From contig JAFQUB010000027.1 of assembly GCA_017408735.1 (NCBI GenBank), forward strand, positions 124,001 through 188,000: a stretch of DNA of 64,000 nt. The letters run 5' to 3'. The stretch's first letter is position 1. Every line of letters begins with the position of its first letter. The position numbers and the translations under genes are program-made. This document shows positions 27,778-36,000 of this stretch, in pieces. The notes under the pieces were generated by a model. That model ran no database searches, was not told where the DNA came from, and worked only from the letters and a program-made list of their open reading frames with translations. This stretch comes from Lachnospiraceae bacterium (GTDB lineage: Bacteria > Bacillota > Clostridia > Lachnospirales > Lachnospiraceae).

Positions 27778-29134
27778 AAAAAGACTGTATTGGAACTGGA
27801 ACAGATACGGTTTTCGGAAAACTCAGAAAACTATCAAAGAATATGGCTATGAGTATTCTGGGAAAAAGCATGTGACATTTATGGGAATAGCAGTTACATT
27901 TTTACTGCTTTTGTGTTATCTGATGCGGATAAAGGCAGCGGGTGTGTGCGTGATAGCTTTAACAGTGATTTTGGCGGTTCCAATATTGGCAGGATACCAT
28001 TATAGAACCTTATATGAAGAAAAACGTTTTACGGATGCCGTGGATTATATGGAGTATGTAATTTATAGTTTTTTGCGGATGCCTAAGATCATCAATACAT
28101 TGGAAGAGGTGGCAAAAGTATGTCATGGAAATATGCAAAAATGCATTGAAAAGGCGGTAGACAGAATACAATATGCAGATGTTTATCAGGATATTTACTC
28201 AGATGCTTTTGAGCATATCGAAAAAGAGTACGGAACAGAACGTATGAGAGCGTTACACCGTTTTCTGATTCAGATTGAACAACAGGGGGGCGAGTACATA
28301 CAGTCCTTAGAAGTGTTGTTGGAAGATATCAGGCAGTGGTCAGAAATGGTCTATTTGCTGCAGAAAGAGCGAAAAGAATTGCAAAGGAAAGTGACTCTTT
28401 CCCTTCTGCTATCTGTGGCGACAGCAATTACTATGGTAGGACTTTTACCGAGTGAAATAGGAGATATTGCGTCGAATGGGCTGTATCAGGTTAGTTCTGT
28501 GGTATTTCTTTTGCTTAGCATTGTAATATTTGTTTTATCCAGAAAATGTTTGATTCGCTCTTGGCTTACTTCAGAACCGGATAGTGAGGAGGTGAAAAAC
28601 GCCTATGATTATTGTATCCGGGAAGAAAATACGAAAAAAAGGCATTATCGCTTTATGGAGAAAAAGGTGAAAAACAGTATAAAAAAAGATTTTCCCATGT
28701 GGATTAGGAATGTCATCTTAAACATGCAGACAGAAAATGTGATGGTTGCCATGGGAATGGCGGCAGAAAATATGTCTTATCCTTTGAAAAGTGAATTAAT
28801 GCAGACTTTAAATGGAATAGAAAAAGAGCCGGGAAGTATGCGGGCATATCAGAGATTTTTATGGAAATTTGACTTGAAACAGATTAAAAATGTATTTTTA
28901 ATGTTCTATTCTTTGAATGAGTTTGGAACAAAAGAAGCAGAAAAGCAGTTAAATGCCATGATTCAGAGAAATAATAAACTGGCGGAACAAGCGGAGCGTT
29001 TAGCAAACGAAGAAGCATTGGGAATTTTCGGGATATATATGCTAATGCCTATGGTGATTGCCGCCGGGAAGATGCTTTTGGATATGTGGGTATTTGTGCA
29101 GCAGTTTTTGTTTTTCTATTCAAATGTGGTTTAA
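27770..29134 (+). CDS. Inner-membrane platform protein (TadB/TadC-like)
   Basis: Predicted polytopic membrane protein of 454 aa. Hydrophobic segments are visible at about 39-56, 60-80, 203-225, 240-262 and near the C-terminus (420-450), separated by a large cytoplasmic segment (about 85-200) and another (265-410), the two-lobed layout of T2SSF/TadB-type platform proteins that sit on the ATPase. In canonical Tad loci TadB and TadC are two proteins of about 300 aa; here a single one is present. The start overlaps the ATPase gene by 8 bp. Assignment rests on topology and position more than on a firm sequence signature. Confidence 0.65.
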   Translation: MVKKRLYWNWNRYGFRKTQKTIKEYGYEYSGKKHVTFMGIAVTFLLLLCYLMRIKAAGVCVIALTVILAVPILAGYHYRTLYEEKRFTDAVDYMEYVIYSFLRMPKIINTLEEVAKVCHGNMQKCIEKAVDRIQYADVYQDIYSDAFEHIEKEYGTERMRALHRFLIQIEQQGGEYIQSLEVLLEDIRQWSEMVYLLQKERKELQRKVTLSLLLSVATAITMVGLLPSEIGDIASNGLYQVSSVVFLLLSIVIFVLSRKCLIRSWLTSEPDSEEVKNAYDYCIREENTKKRHYRFMEKKVKNSIKKDFPMWIRNVILNMQTENVMVAMGMAAENMSYPLKSELMQTLNGIEKEPGSMRAYQRFLWKFDLKQIKNVFLMFYSLNEFGTKEAEKQLNAMIQRNNKLAEQAERLANEEALGIFGIYMLMPMVIAAGKMLLDMWVFVQQFLFFYSNVV

Positions 29135-29145
29135 GGAGAAGAATT

Positions 29146-29256
29146 ATGGATGAAATAATATCAGAGTATGGAGGAACAGTAATGATGCTGATTGTAGGCG
29201 GAACAGTATTAAAAATATTGGCAGAATTACTAAATATAATTACAGGAGGTGCATAA
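29146..29256 (+). CDS. 36-aa single-span pilin-like peptide
   Basis: Tiny ORF encoding 36 aa that begins MDEIISEYGG and is then almost wholly hydrophobic to its end. An AAGGAGA site lies 5-10 bases before the ATG, and its stop codon overlaps the next start as TAATG. Residues Tyr8-Gly9 are shared with three other proteins of this locus, which recalls the EYG motif at the start of mature Flp pilins. There is no leader peptide before it. Real translation is likely because of ribosome site, coupling and conserved motif; the role is inferred. Confidence 0.65.
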   Translation: MDEIISEYGGTVMMLIVGGTVLKILAELLNIITGGA

Positions 29257-29393
29257 TGAAGGAGGTATTAGAAGAATATGGGGGAATTATTATTGCAATT
29301 GTGGCGGTAGGGGTATTGGTTGGGTATTTGCCTAAATTAAAATGGGTTTATGTAACGGTAGGAAAAGTATTTCTGGATTCGATAGGAGGTTAG
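29256..29393 (+). CDS. 45-aa single-span pilin-like peptide
   Basis: Encodes 45 aa starting MKEVLEEYGGIIIAI, then a membrane segment and a short hydrophilic or aromatic end (PKLKWVYVTVGK). The AGGAGG ribosome site lies within the end of the previous ORF, start and stop overlap as TAATG, and the next gene begins directly after its TAG. The Glu-Tyr-Gly triplet is at residues 7-9. The size and motif suggest a Flp-like major or minor subunit without a cleavable leader. No homologue is recalled by name. Confidence 0.7.
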   Translation: MKEVLEEYGGIIIAIVAVGVLVGYLPKLKWVYVTVGKVFLDSIGG

Positions 29394-29942
29394 ATGAATC
29401 GGTTAGTAGAAAAGTATGGGAGGGTAGCTGTAGCTTGCATTGTGGCGGCAGTAATTTTGTTAGGAACGGGAACTTTTGGAGAAAAAATATACAAGAAAGT
29501 ATATTATGAACAGCCCGAAACAGCAGAAAATATTGCGGCAGATATGAGAGCACTGGGTGAACAGCAAAAATACCCGTTCTTTTCTGGTAGTAAGTATATT
29601 ACGCTCACTTTAGGTTATAAAGGTGAGGACGGAATAGAAGGCTTTAGCAGAGAAGATGCCCTTTCTTTAGTAGAGGCTTATGAATACAAGTCAGAGGGAG
29701 CGCAGGAAACACTGGAAAAAATTGATAAAAGCAGGATTAAAGTATATCCTTTTGATGATGAAACAGATAGTATTCGTGAGTTTGTAAATGTAAATGATAC
29801 AGGAAAGTATTCTGTGCGATATTCAGTAGAAGGAGAGAGCGGTTTGAAATCAGATATGGTTATGCTGGTTTTAGTGGATATCCTTCCGGAAGGAATGGAG
29901 TACAGAGAAAGTGCAGGTGCTGAAAATGAAGGCAGCAGTTGA
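29394..29942 (+). CDS. Tad-locus membrane-anchored protein with extracytoplasmic domain
   Basis: 182 aa beginning MNRLVEKYGRVAVAC, one membrane span (about 10-27), then an extracytoplasmic domain rich in Glu, Tyr and Asp. It carries the same Tyr8-Gly9 pattern as its small neighbours, so it looks like a pilin-type N-terminus on a larger soluble head, as in minor pilins. Start codon abuts the stop of the previous ORF, with AGGAGG upstream. The last 17 bp overlap the next gene. Family not recognised. Confidence 0.65.
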   Translation: MNRLVEKYGRVAVACIVAAVILLGTGTFGEKIYKKVYYEQPETAENIAADMRALGEQQKYPFFSGSKYITLTLGYKGEDGIEGFSREDALSLVEAYEYKSEGAQETLEKIDKSRIKVYPFDDETDSIREFVNVNDTGKYSVRYSVEGESGLKSDMVMLVLVDILPEGMEYRESAGAENEGSS

Positions 29943-30255
29943 ATTGTATGTGAATTCCATAGTAATTGTGATGATTGTTTGTAGTTGCGTGTTTTTCATT
30001 GCATCCAGCATGCGAAATGCTCAGGCAAGGAATTTTCACTCCACAACATTGGCTAAAATAGAGGCAAGTGCAGGAAGTGAAAGGGTTATGGAAGAAAGCA
30101 GAATGGAAGCAGAAGAAAAAGGTTACACACTGCAGATCTCGCCATTATGCCTCTATGAGGACAAAAAATATTATTATGTGGAATTGATGTATGAGTACAG
30201 TGTCCCTTTTCTTGGGACAACGAGAAAAAGCAAAATTGAAGGATATGCAAGATAA
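29926..30255 (+). CDS. Tad-locus small membrane protein (TadE-like layout)
   Basis: 109 aa with a membrane span at about 10-29 near the N-terminus, then MRNAQARNFHSTTLAKIEAS and a soluble domain of mixed strand character ending in a basic tail. One N-terminal span with a short external domain is the TadE pseudopilin layout, but the family motif is not clear. I start at the ATG preceded by AGGTG; a GTG 15 bp upstream is weaker. It overlaps the previous gene in another frame, so translation is likely coupled. Confidence 0.6.
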   Translation: MKAAVELYVNSIVIVMIVCSCVFFIASSMRNAQARNFHSTTLAKIEASAGSERVMEESRMEAEEKGYTLQISPLCLYEDKKYYYVELMYEYSVPFLGTTRKSKIEGYAR

Positions 30256-30268
30256 GGAGGAATTTTAG

Positions 30269-30472
30269 ATGAAAAGTTTTTTAGAAGAATATGGTTTAGT
30301 AGTAGTAGCGGCAATTATTATTGGTTTATTTATTTCGTTTGCCAGTCCTTTTGGCAATTCCATAAAAACGTATATAACCAGTACAGTTGATAATTTTGCG
30401 GCATCTTCTCAGTCTGCAATTACCGGAAGTATGACCGGGGGAGATGAAAATCCTCAGACAAATGTAGAGTAA
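30269..30472 (+). CDS. 67-aa Flp-pilin-like protein, apparently leaderless
   Basis: Begins MKSFLEEYGLVVVAAIIIG, then a span to about residue 25 and a hydrophilic Ser/Thr/Asn-rich end. The EYGLVVVAA segment closely resembles the EYGLIAA segment of mature Flp pilins, but the usual basic leader with a Gly cleavage site before it is missing: only six residues precede Glu7-Tyr8-Gly9. AAGGAGGAA precedes the ATG. Best candidate in the locus for the main filament subunit. Confidence 0.7.
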   Translation: MKSFLEEYGLVVVAAIIIGLFISFASPFGNSIKTYITSTVDNFAASSQSAITGSMTGGDENPQTNVE

Positions 30473-30483
30473 GGAATAGAACA

Positions 30484-30906
30484 ATGAAAAGTGTGGTAAA
30501 TCTTGGAATTGGTGTGCTACTGTTTTTATTTACCATTGAGATTGTACAGGCGATAGAAACAAAATCTATTCGAGAGGAGGAATTAAGACAGGCAGTGACA
30601 AGTGCGGTATATACCGCACTTGAAATGTCTATTACAGAGCCGGAATTTTTAGAGCCGGATGTAAGTCAGCAAGAGGAAGAAAAATTAAATAAGGAAATGA
30701 AAGAATGTTTTTTAAGTTCGTTGAAAACATTAATTAAAAGTGATTCAGATATAAAGATAACCATTCGAAAAGCAGATTACAAAAATGGAATTCTGGACGT
30801 GTATGCAGAAGCAGAATTTCCTTATAGCAATGGAAAAACAGGACATATCTCTTATCGGAAAACAGGTATTATAACTCGATATGAAAATTCAGATGATGCT
30901 TATTGA
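30484..30906 (+). CDS. Tad-locus membrane-anchored protein
   Basis: 140 aa with an N-terminal span (residues 4-22, VVNLGIGVLLFLFTIEIVQA), a helical stretch REEELRQAVTSAVYTALEMS and a mixed C-terminal domain with conserved-looking Lys, Tyr and Gly. It is the last gene of the locus, 11 bp after the pilin-like gene. The layout suggests a minor pseudopilin or assembly protein (TadE/TadF class). Family not recognised. Confidence 0.6.
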   Translation: MKSVVNLGIGVLLFLFTIEIVQAIETKSIREEELRQAVTSAVYTALEMSITEPEFLEPDVSQQEEEKLNKEMKECFLSSLKTLIKSDSDIKITIRKADYKNGILDVYAEAEFPYSNGKTGHISYRKTGIITRYENSDDAY

Positions 30907-30997
30907 GGATATTGAAAGATCATAACATTAAGAAGTAAGCGTACCATGGCAACTGAATAATCAAGTTCCTTATGAAATCGACAAAGATATTAAAAAC

Positions 30998-31026
30998 TTG
31001 AAGATTATGAAAATAAATTGTACAAT
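30998..31026 (+). promoter_or_regulatory. Promoter of the BspA-type LRR gene
   Basis: TTGAAG (30998-31003) and TACAAT (31021-31026) with a 17-base spacer; about 55 bp before the ATG. The gene is thus probably transcribed apart from the Tad-like locus. Confidence 0.55.
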
Positions 31027-31081
31027 AATACTATGAGTAGAACATAACACTGGAAAAACGATTGCAGAAAGGGGAAGGGGT

Positions 31082-32854
31082 ATGTATAAAAATGTTGTTA
31101 GTTTGGTGTTAAGTGTGGCACTGGTGATGGGGAATTTAAATGCGGTGAATGTAAATGCGGAAGGCAATGAGCGGACAGGAGAAGTATACGCTGTGACATT
31201 AGATGAACCAGAGGAAGAAGAACTAGAATGGACACGTATTGGTGATGTTGCATATATGCCAGAGGGAATTACCAGAATTGAAGAATCTGAATTTGATGGA
31301 TTTGGTGGTGATAATACTATTGAAGAATTTCAGGGAGTAAAGAAACTTGTACTTCCATCTACGTTGGAATATATTGGAGATTTTGCGTTTAAAATGTGCG
31401 AACTTGAAGAAATCGTCATTCCGGGAAATGTGAAAGAGATTGGTAATGATGCTTTTTGGGCGTGTAATAATTTGAAAAAAGTAACCATCGAAGATGGAGT
31501 GGAGAAATTGGGACGTGCATTATTTCGCGGATGCGATAATCTTGAAACAGTTATTTTGCCTAAATCTGTAAAAGAATGGAATACAGAATGTGCTTTTTAT
31601 AATTGTAATATAAAAAATATAACACTACCAGAGGAAGGAATGACTACTTTAGGAAGTGGAATGTTTGGTGGGTGTCCATTAGAGGAGCTTATTATACCTG
31701 ACTGTGTAACGACAATGAATTATGGTGTTTTTATTGCATGTGAGAATTTAAAGTCGGTCAGAGCAGGATATAATGTAGTTAATTTTGAGCAGGGTGAAGA
31801 ATATTATAACTTGTACAATTTTACAAAAGGCTGTTTTGGAACCGGTTGTTCTGGCATGGTATTAGAAGCCCCGTTGGATTCTGCTATTGTAGAATACGCG
31901 AGAGATTATCGTTATTTTACAGTGAAGTATGATTATCCGGACTTTGAACGGATGGAATGGATTTGTGATGGAAAAATTCCGGAAGATGGAACATCAAAGT
32001 GGATAGATATAAAACTGGAAAGTAAAGTATATCCAGAAACTGCTAGAATAGGAGGTATTAGTCAAAAGGATTTAACAAAAAACGTTTTACAGGAAGACGG
32101 ATATAGTTGCTTGTGGATTTCAAGTGGTCAAGTAGAAGTGGCGTGGGCTGCTGTTGGACGAGGTGTTCCAGCAGTACACTATTTTAGTGAAACATACACT
32201 ACTCAGGATGAAAATCTGGAGTATACAGTAGAGCATACAGATTATTTTAGGATAACTGTTACAAAGGCTTCGTTAGCTGAAAGAAGAATCCAGATAGAAG
32301 TTTTAACAGCCGGAACATGGGATGGTAAGGATGCACAGTGGGAATTAGTAACTCCTGCAATTGACACTTCCATATTGACACCAACACCAGTGCCGACAAA
32401 AGCAGTTACACTGACTGTGACACCAGAACCAGAAAAAATCACAGCAGAAGTACCAAAGGTTACAGGAAGCGTTGAACAACCAACCAGAAAACCTGTAGTT
32501 ACAATAAAAGCCACACTAACACCGGCAAAGAAAACAGTGAAGCCGACAAAAGTGAATTTGAAAACTGCAAAACAAATTACAACGAAAAAACGTGGAAAGA
32601 AAGTATATACAAAAGCAGTAAAGCTTAGCTGGAAAAAAACAAAAAATGCTGGTGGTTATGTAGTATACATGAAATCAGGAAAGGGAAAGTATAAGGCAGT
32701 AAAGACTATTACCAACGGAAAAACGATAAGTTATACGAAAAAGAATTTGAAGAAAGGAAAAACGTATTATTTTAAGGTAAGGGCATATCGAAAAGTGAAT
32801 GGACAGAAAGTATATGGTAACTATAGTGGTGTGAAGAAAATCAAGATAAAATAA
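31082..32854 (+). CDS. Secreted BspA-type LRR protein with Fn3-like C-terminus
   Basis: 590-aa exported protein. A signal peptide ends near residue 28 (NVNAEG). Residues about 50-220 are LRR_5 (BspA/TpLRR) repeats with motifs such as LVLPSTLEYIGDFAF and IVIPGNVKEIGNDAFW. A domain of unknown fold spans about 240-425; then a Pro/Thr-rich linker (about 430-490, TPTPVPTKA repeats) and a Lys-rich Fn3-like module at about 500-590 ending LKKGKTYYFKVRAY. That module matches the end of the LRR protein at 10486. No LPxTG. BspA repeats often bind host matrix proteins; that is inference here. Confidence 0.8.
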   Translation: MYKNVVSLVLSVALVMGNLNAVNVNAEGNERTGEVYAVTLDEPEEEELEWTRIGDVAYMPEGITRIEESEFDGFGGDNTIEEFQGVKKLVLPSTLEYIGDFAFKMCELEEIVIPGNVKEIGNDAFWACNNLKKVTIEDGVEKLGRALFRGCDNLETVILPKSVKEWNTECAFYNCNIKNITLPEEGMTTLGSGMFGGCPLEELIIPDCVTTMNYGVFIACENLKSVRAGYNVVNFEQGEEYYNLYNFTKGCFGTGCSGMVLEAPLDSAIVEYARDYRYFTVKYDYPDFERMEWICDGKIPEDGTSKWIDIKLESKVYPETARIGGISQKDLTKNVLQEDGYSCLWISSGQVEVAWAAVGRGVPAVHYFSETYTTQDENLEYTVEHTDYFRITVTKASLAERRIQIEVLTAGTWDGKDAQWELVTPAIDTSILTPTPVPTKAVTLTVTPEPEKITAEVPKVTGSVEQPTRKPVVTIKATLTPAKKTVKPTKVNLKTAKQITTKKRGKKVYTKAVKLSWKKTKNAGGYVVYMKSGKGKYKAVKTITNGKTISYTKKNLKKGKTYYFKVRAYRKVNGQKVYGNYSGVKKIKIK

Positions 32855-33005
32855 CGAATAGTTTAAGGAGGAATAACTTATAAAAAGAAAGATAAAAGCA
32901 AAATCTCAATATAGAATGGAAATGTGACGAGTGTGTTTTAGTCTGTAATATAGAAAAGTTTATGGGATATCTGATAGAAATTAAAAAATATAACGTTGAT
33001 TTTAT

Positions 33006-33037
33006 AAGGAGCTTGATTATTCAGGCTCCTTTTCGTT
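33006..33037 (+). terminator. Terminator between the two secreted repeat proteins
   Basis: AAGGAGC pairs with GCTCCTT across an 11-base loop, followed by TTT. Only about 40 bp lie between it and the next start codon, and no promoter is evident there, so it may act as a partial terminator or attenuator. Upstream, 32870-32930 has an orphan AAGGAGG followed by an ATA-start frame of 15 codons. Confidence 0.65.
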
Positions 33038-33079
33038 ACATAAGAAAAGGGAAAACAACCAAAGAGAGGAGAAGAAGCA

Positions 33080-36000
33080 ATGAGAAAAAAGGTTAGATTT
33101 AAGAAAAAAGTGGCTGCAATGCTTGCAGCACTAATGACATTTAATGTGATAAATTCTGTGTTTATAGAAGATATAGTATATGCAGCAGAAGTAATCGGGG
33201 CAAAAGTAGTACAGGAAGAACCGCAAAAAGAAGAAGTGACAGCGGCAGCTCCTGTAAAAGAGTTGGAAGGAGAAGTGATTGAACCGGAGATTAATGCGTA
33301 TAGCAAAGATGATGGGGGATTTACAGTAACACTAAATGGAGGGGGATATTTGGTATCTTATGAGATTTATCTGTATAATGTAAAAAACTTAGAGCCGGTA
33401 GAAGGAACCACGAAAAAAATTACTAAAATTGGAAGTAGTGAAACCCCATCCGCAACAGAACCACAGTGGCAGGTGAAAAGACTTGACACGAATGGAAGTG
33501 CAGCAAAATCTTATTTTGATTTATCCTTTGAGGAATTGAATTTACGTCGTGATGGCGCAAGTAGTCATTCTCAGGGCTGGAGTGGTGTGCAGGTAAAAAT
33601 AAAATTCAATATGGATAAGCATGTGTATCAGATAAGTCAGAGTACAAGCAATACGGAATCCGGGCGTTTGTGTCTGATTGTTTCCGAGGATCCTATGGAT
33701 TTATCCTTGCAGCAACGAATGGAAGCAGAAAATAATAAAGAAGCACTTGAATCCTGTGAGGCTATTTACGAAAAATTAGAAGAGCATGATGGCGCGACAG
33801 GGATTACGGGATATATCCAGTGTAATTCTTATAATTGTGGGTTGGCAGACTATAATGAAGATGGAAATTATGCTAAGGGAAGTCTGGATATTAATTTTAA
33901 AAAAGGAAAAGAAACATTAAAAATAAATCCGAATAGGGGAACATATACGAAAAAGAATGGAGAAACAATAACAGGTACATCAGCGAAAGAACTGACTACA
34001 AAAGCATGTGGAGAAACAACTGAGATAACTATACCGGAAAGAGATGGTTATACTTTTAACGGTTGGGATGTAACTCATGGAACCGGCGGAAATGGTAGTT
34101 ACAACAGCAGTACAAAGAAATATACTCATTGTACGACCGAAGGAACCGGCGTGACAACTTTGAAAGCAAAATGGACCAAGAATGGAACCACTCCGACATC
34201 GGGGCCAACAGCTACTCCAACTCCTATTCCGAATTATACGCAAACAGTAAAACACTGGTGTTGGAATGCAGTTGAAAACACATGGGAATTGAGGGATAAG
34301 GATACAGAGAGTAAAAGTGTAGCAAGAGAGGGGAAATTTAATCCAGAAAATTATGTGAAAACATATCCGGGATATTACAAAGAATCTATAACCTTGCAAA
34401 ATGGAACTCCGATTGGAGAATATACCGTATGGAGTGATACCATTGTTCATATTAATTACAAACCAAACCAGTCAACATTGCAGGTTGACCCGAACGGTGG
34501 TAAATGGAACGAAAGTACAGAAGTACAAAGTTTTACACAGGCGTATGGAACTACTTTGGATATATCAAAACCTACAAGAGAGAAGTATGAATTTGATAGA
34601 TGGGATAAAGAGATAACGAATGGAAAGTTGTCAGATGATGATGTGACATATGAGTTTGGTCCTGTAGCAGGAGTGACGGATTATATCGCAGCGCAGTGGG
34701 AAGCTTGGGGATTTAAAATCAAATATGAACGAAATGAACCTAGTGGAATTGGTAAAATGCAGATGCAATCACAGGATAATTTAAATATTGAAAGTAAGGA
34801 CAGTATTTATGATGTGGGGGCATATGAAAACGCTAAATTTTTAGGTTGGTGTCTTGCAAAAGGAAATTGGAAAGATGAAGAATTGGAAAGTGTTCGTTGG
34901 TTAAAAGAAGATGGTACCTTTGATGGTACAGAAACGGAAAAGGGAGAAAAGCGTTTTGATACTACCGGATATACCGGAAAAGTGTTTGAAAACCTTGCCA
35001 GTGTACAGGAACTGGTACCTTATGTTTCCCAAAATGGTGAAGAATTAACTTTGGTAGGGATGTGGACTATTGATGTGAATTTCGATGCAGAGGATGGAAC
35101 AAATACGGAGGCATTGACAGCGGGACAGCATGGAATAGCACCGGATGTTACTTTTGGCTTAGTGAATGAAGCACCAAGTCTTATGGGAACTGAGTTTGTA
35201 CAGTGGATTAACCCTACACAGCGGGCAATTAATAATGCCGGAAAATCTTTTGCACAAACAGGAAAAAATATAAGTGTATTAGCTATGGAAAGTGCGGTAC
35301 AACTGAATACAAATGGTAGAGTATTTGAAAAAGGCGATACAGTAAAGGAGGGATTTGGGGAAGATACCGTTCTTCATGCGACTTACCAGTATTACATTCA
35401 ATACCAGAAAGCAGATGGAACTATTATTAAACAAGGTATGGATATAGCAGGGAAGAAGACATATGGTGAGTCAGCAACCCTATCCGACGTAACCTATCCA
35501 ACCACCGGCAACACCGAAGGTCACCACTACGCGTCTGGAAAGACATGGAAAGTGGTTTCAAACAACAGCGAACGTTATAAATATGCAGATGCCACAAACT
35601 ACCCGGAAAAGAATTATTCCAACACCTACAAACAGGGTGAGACAGCCTTAGTAAACAGAAGTGTAATTCTAAGAGCGGTAGAGGAAGCAAATACCTACAC
35701 AGTAAAATACAATGCCAATAATACGGCAGCTTCCACCCAATCCCTTCAGGACTGGAGTAAAATGAAAGATCAGAAGTTGACCTATGGAAAAAATATGGCA
35801 TTGACAGACGTCACAGGAAGTGAATTACCGGGGTATACCTTTGCCGGCTGGAACACAAAAGCGGACGGAACTGGAACAAGCTTTTCCAATAAGGAAAGCA
35901 ATACGGTAAAGGATTTTCTTACAAAGGCCGGAGCAAATGTAGACGAAGATGGAGCAACGATAAATCTATATGCCCAGTGGAAGGCGAATACATATACAAT

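Noticed and set aside
30907..31081. A short frame (VPWQLNNQVPYEIDK...) that could be a gene remnant between the Tad-like locus and the LRR gene
   Set aside because: Too short, no start or ribosome site, and it overlaps the LRR gene promoter; nothing supports coding.
33980..34450. A 156-aa minus-strand frame within the giant repeat protein
   Set aside because: Composition and Cys/His-rich sequence are what one expects from the antisense of repeat codons; there is no ribosome site.
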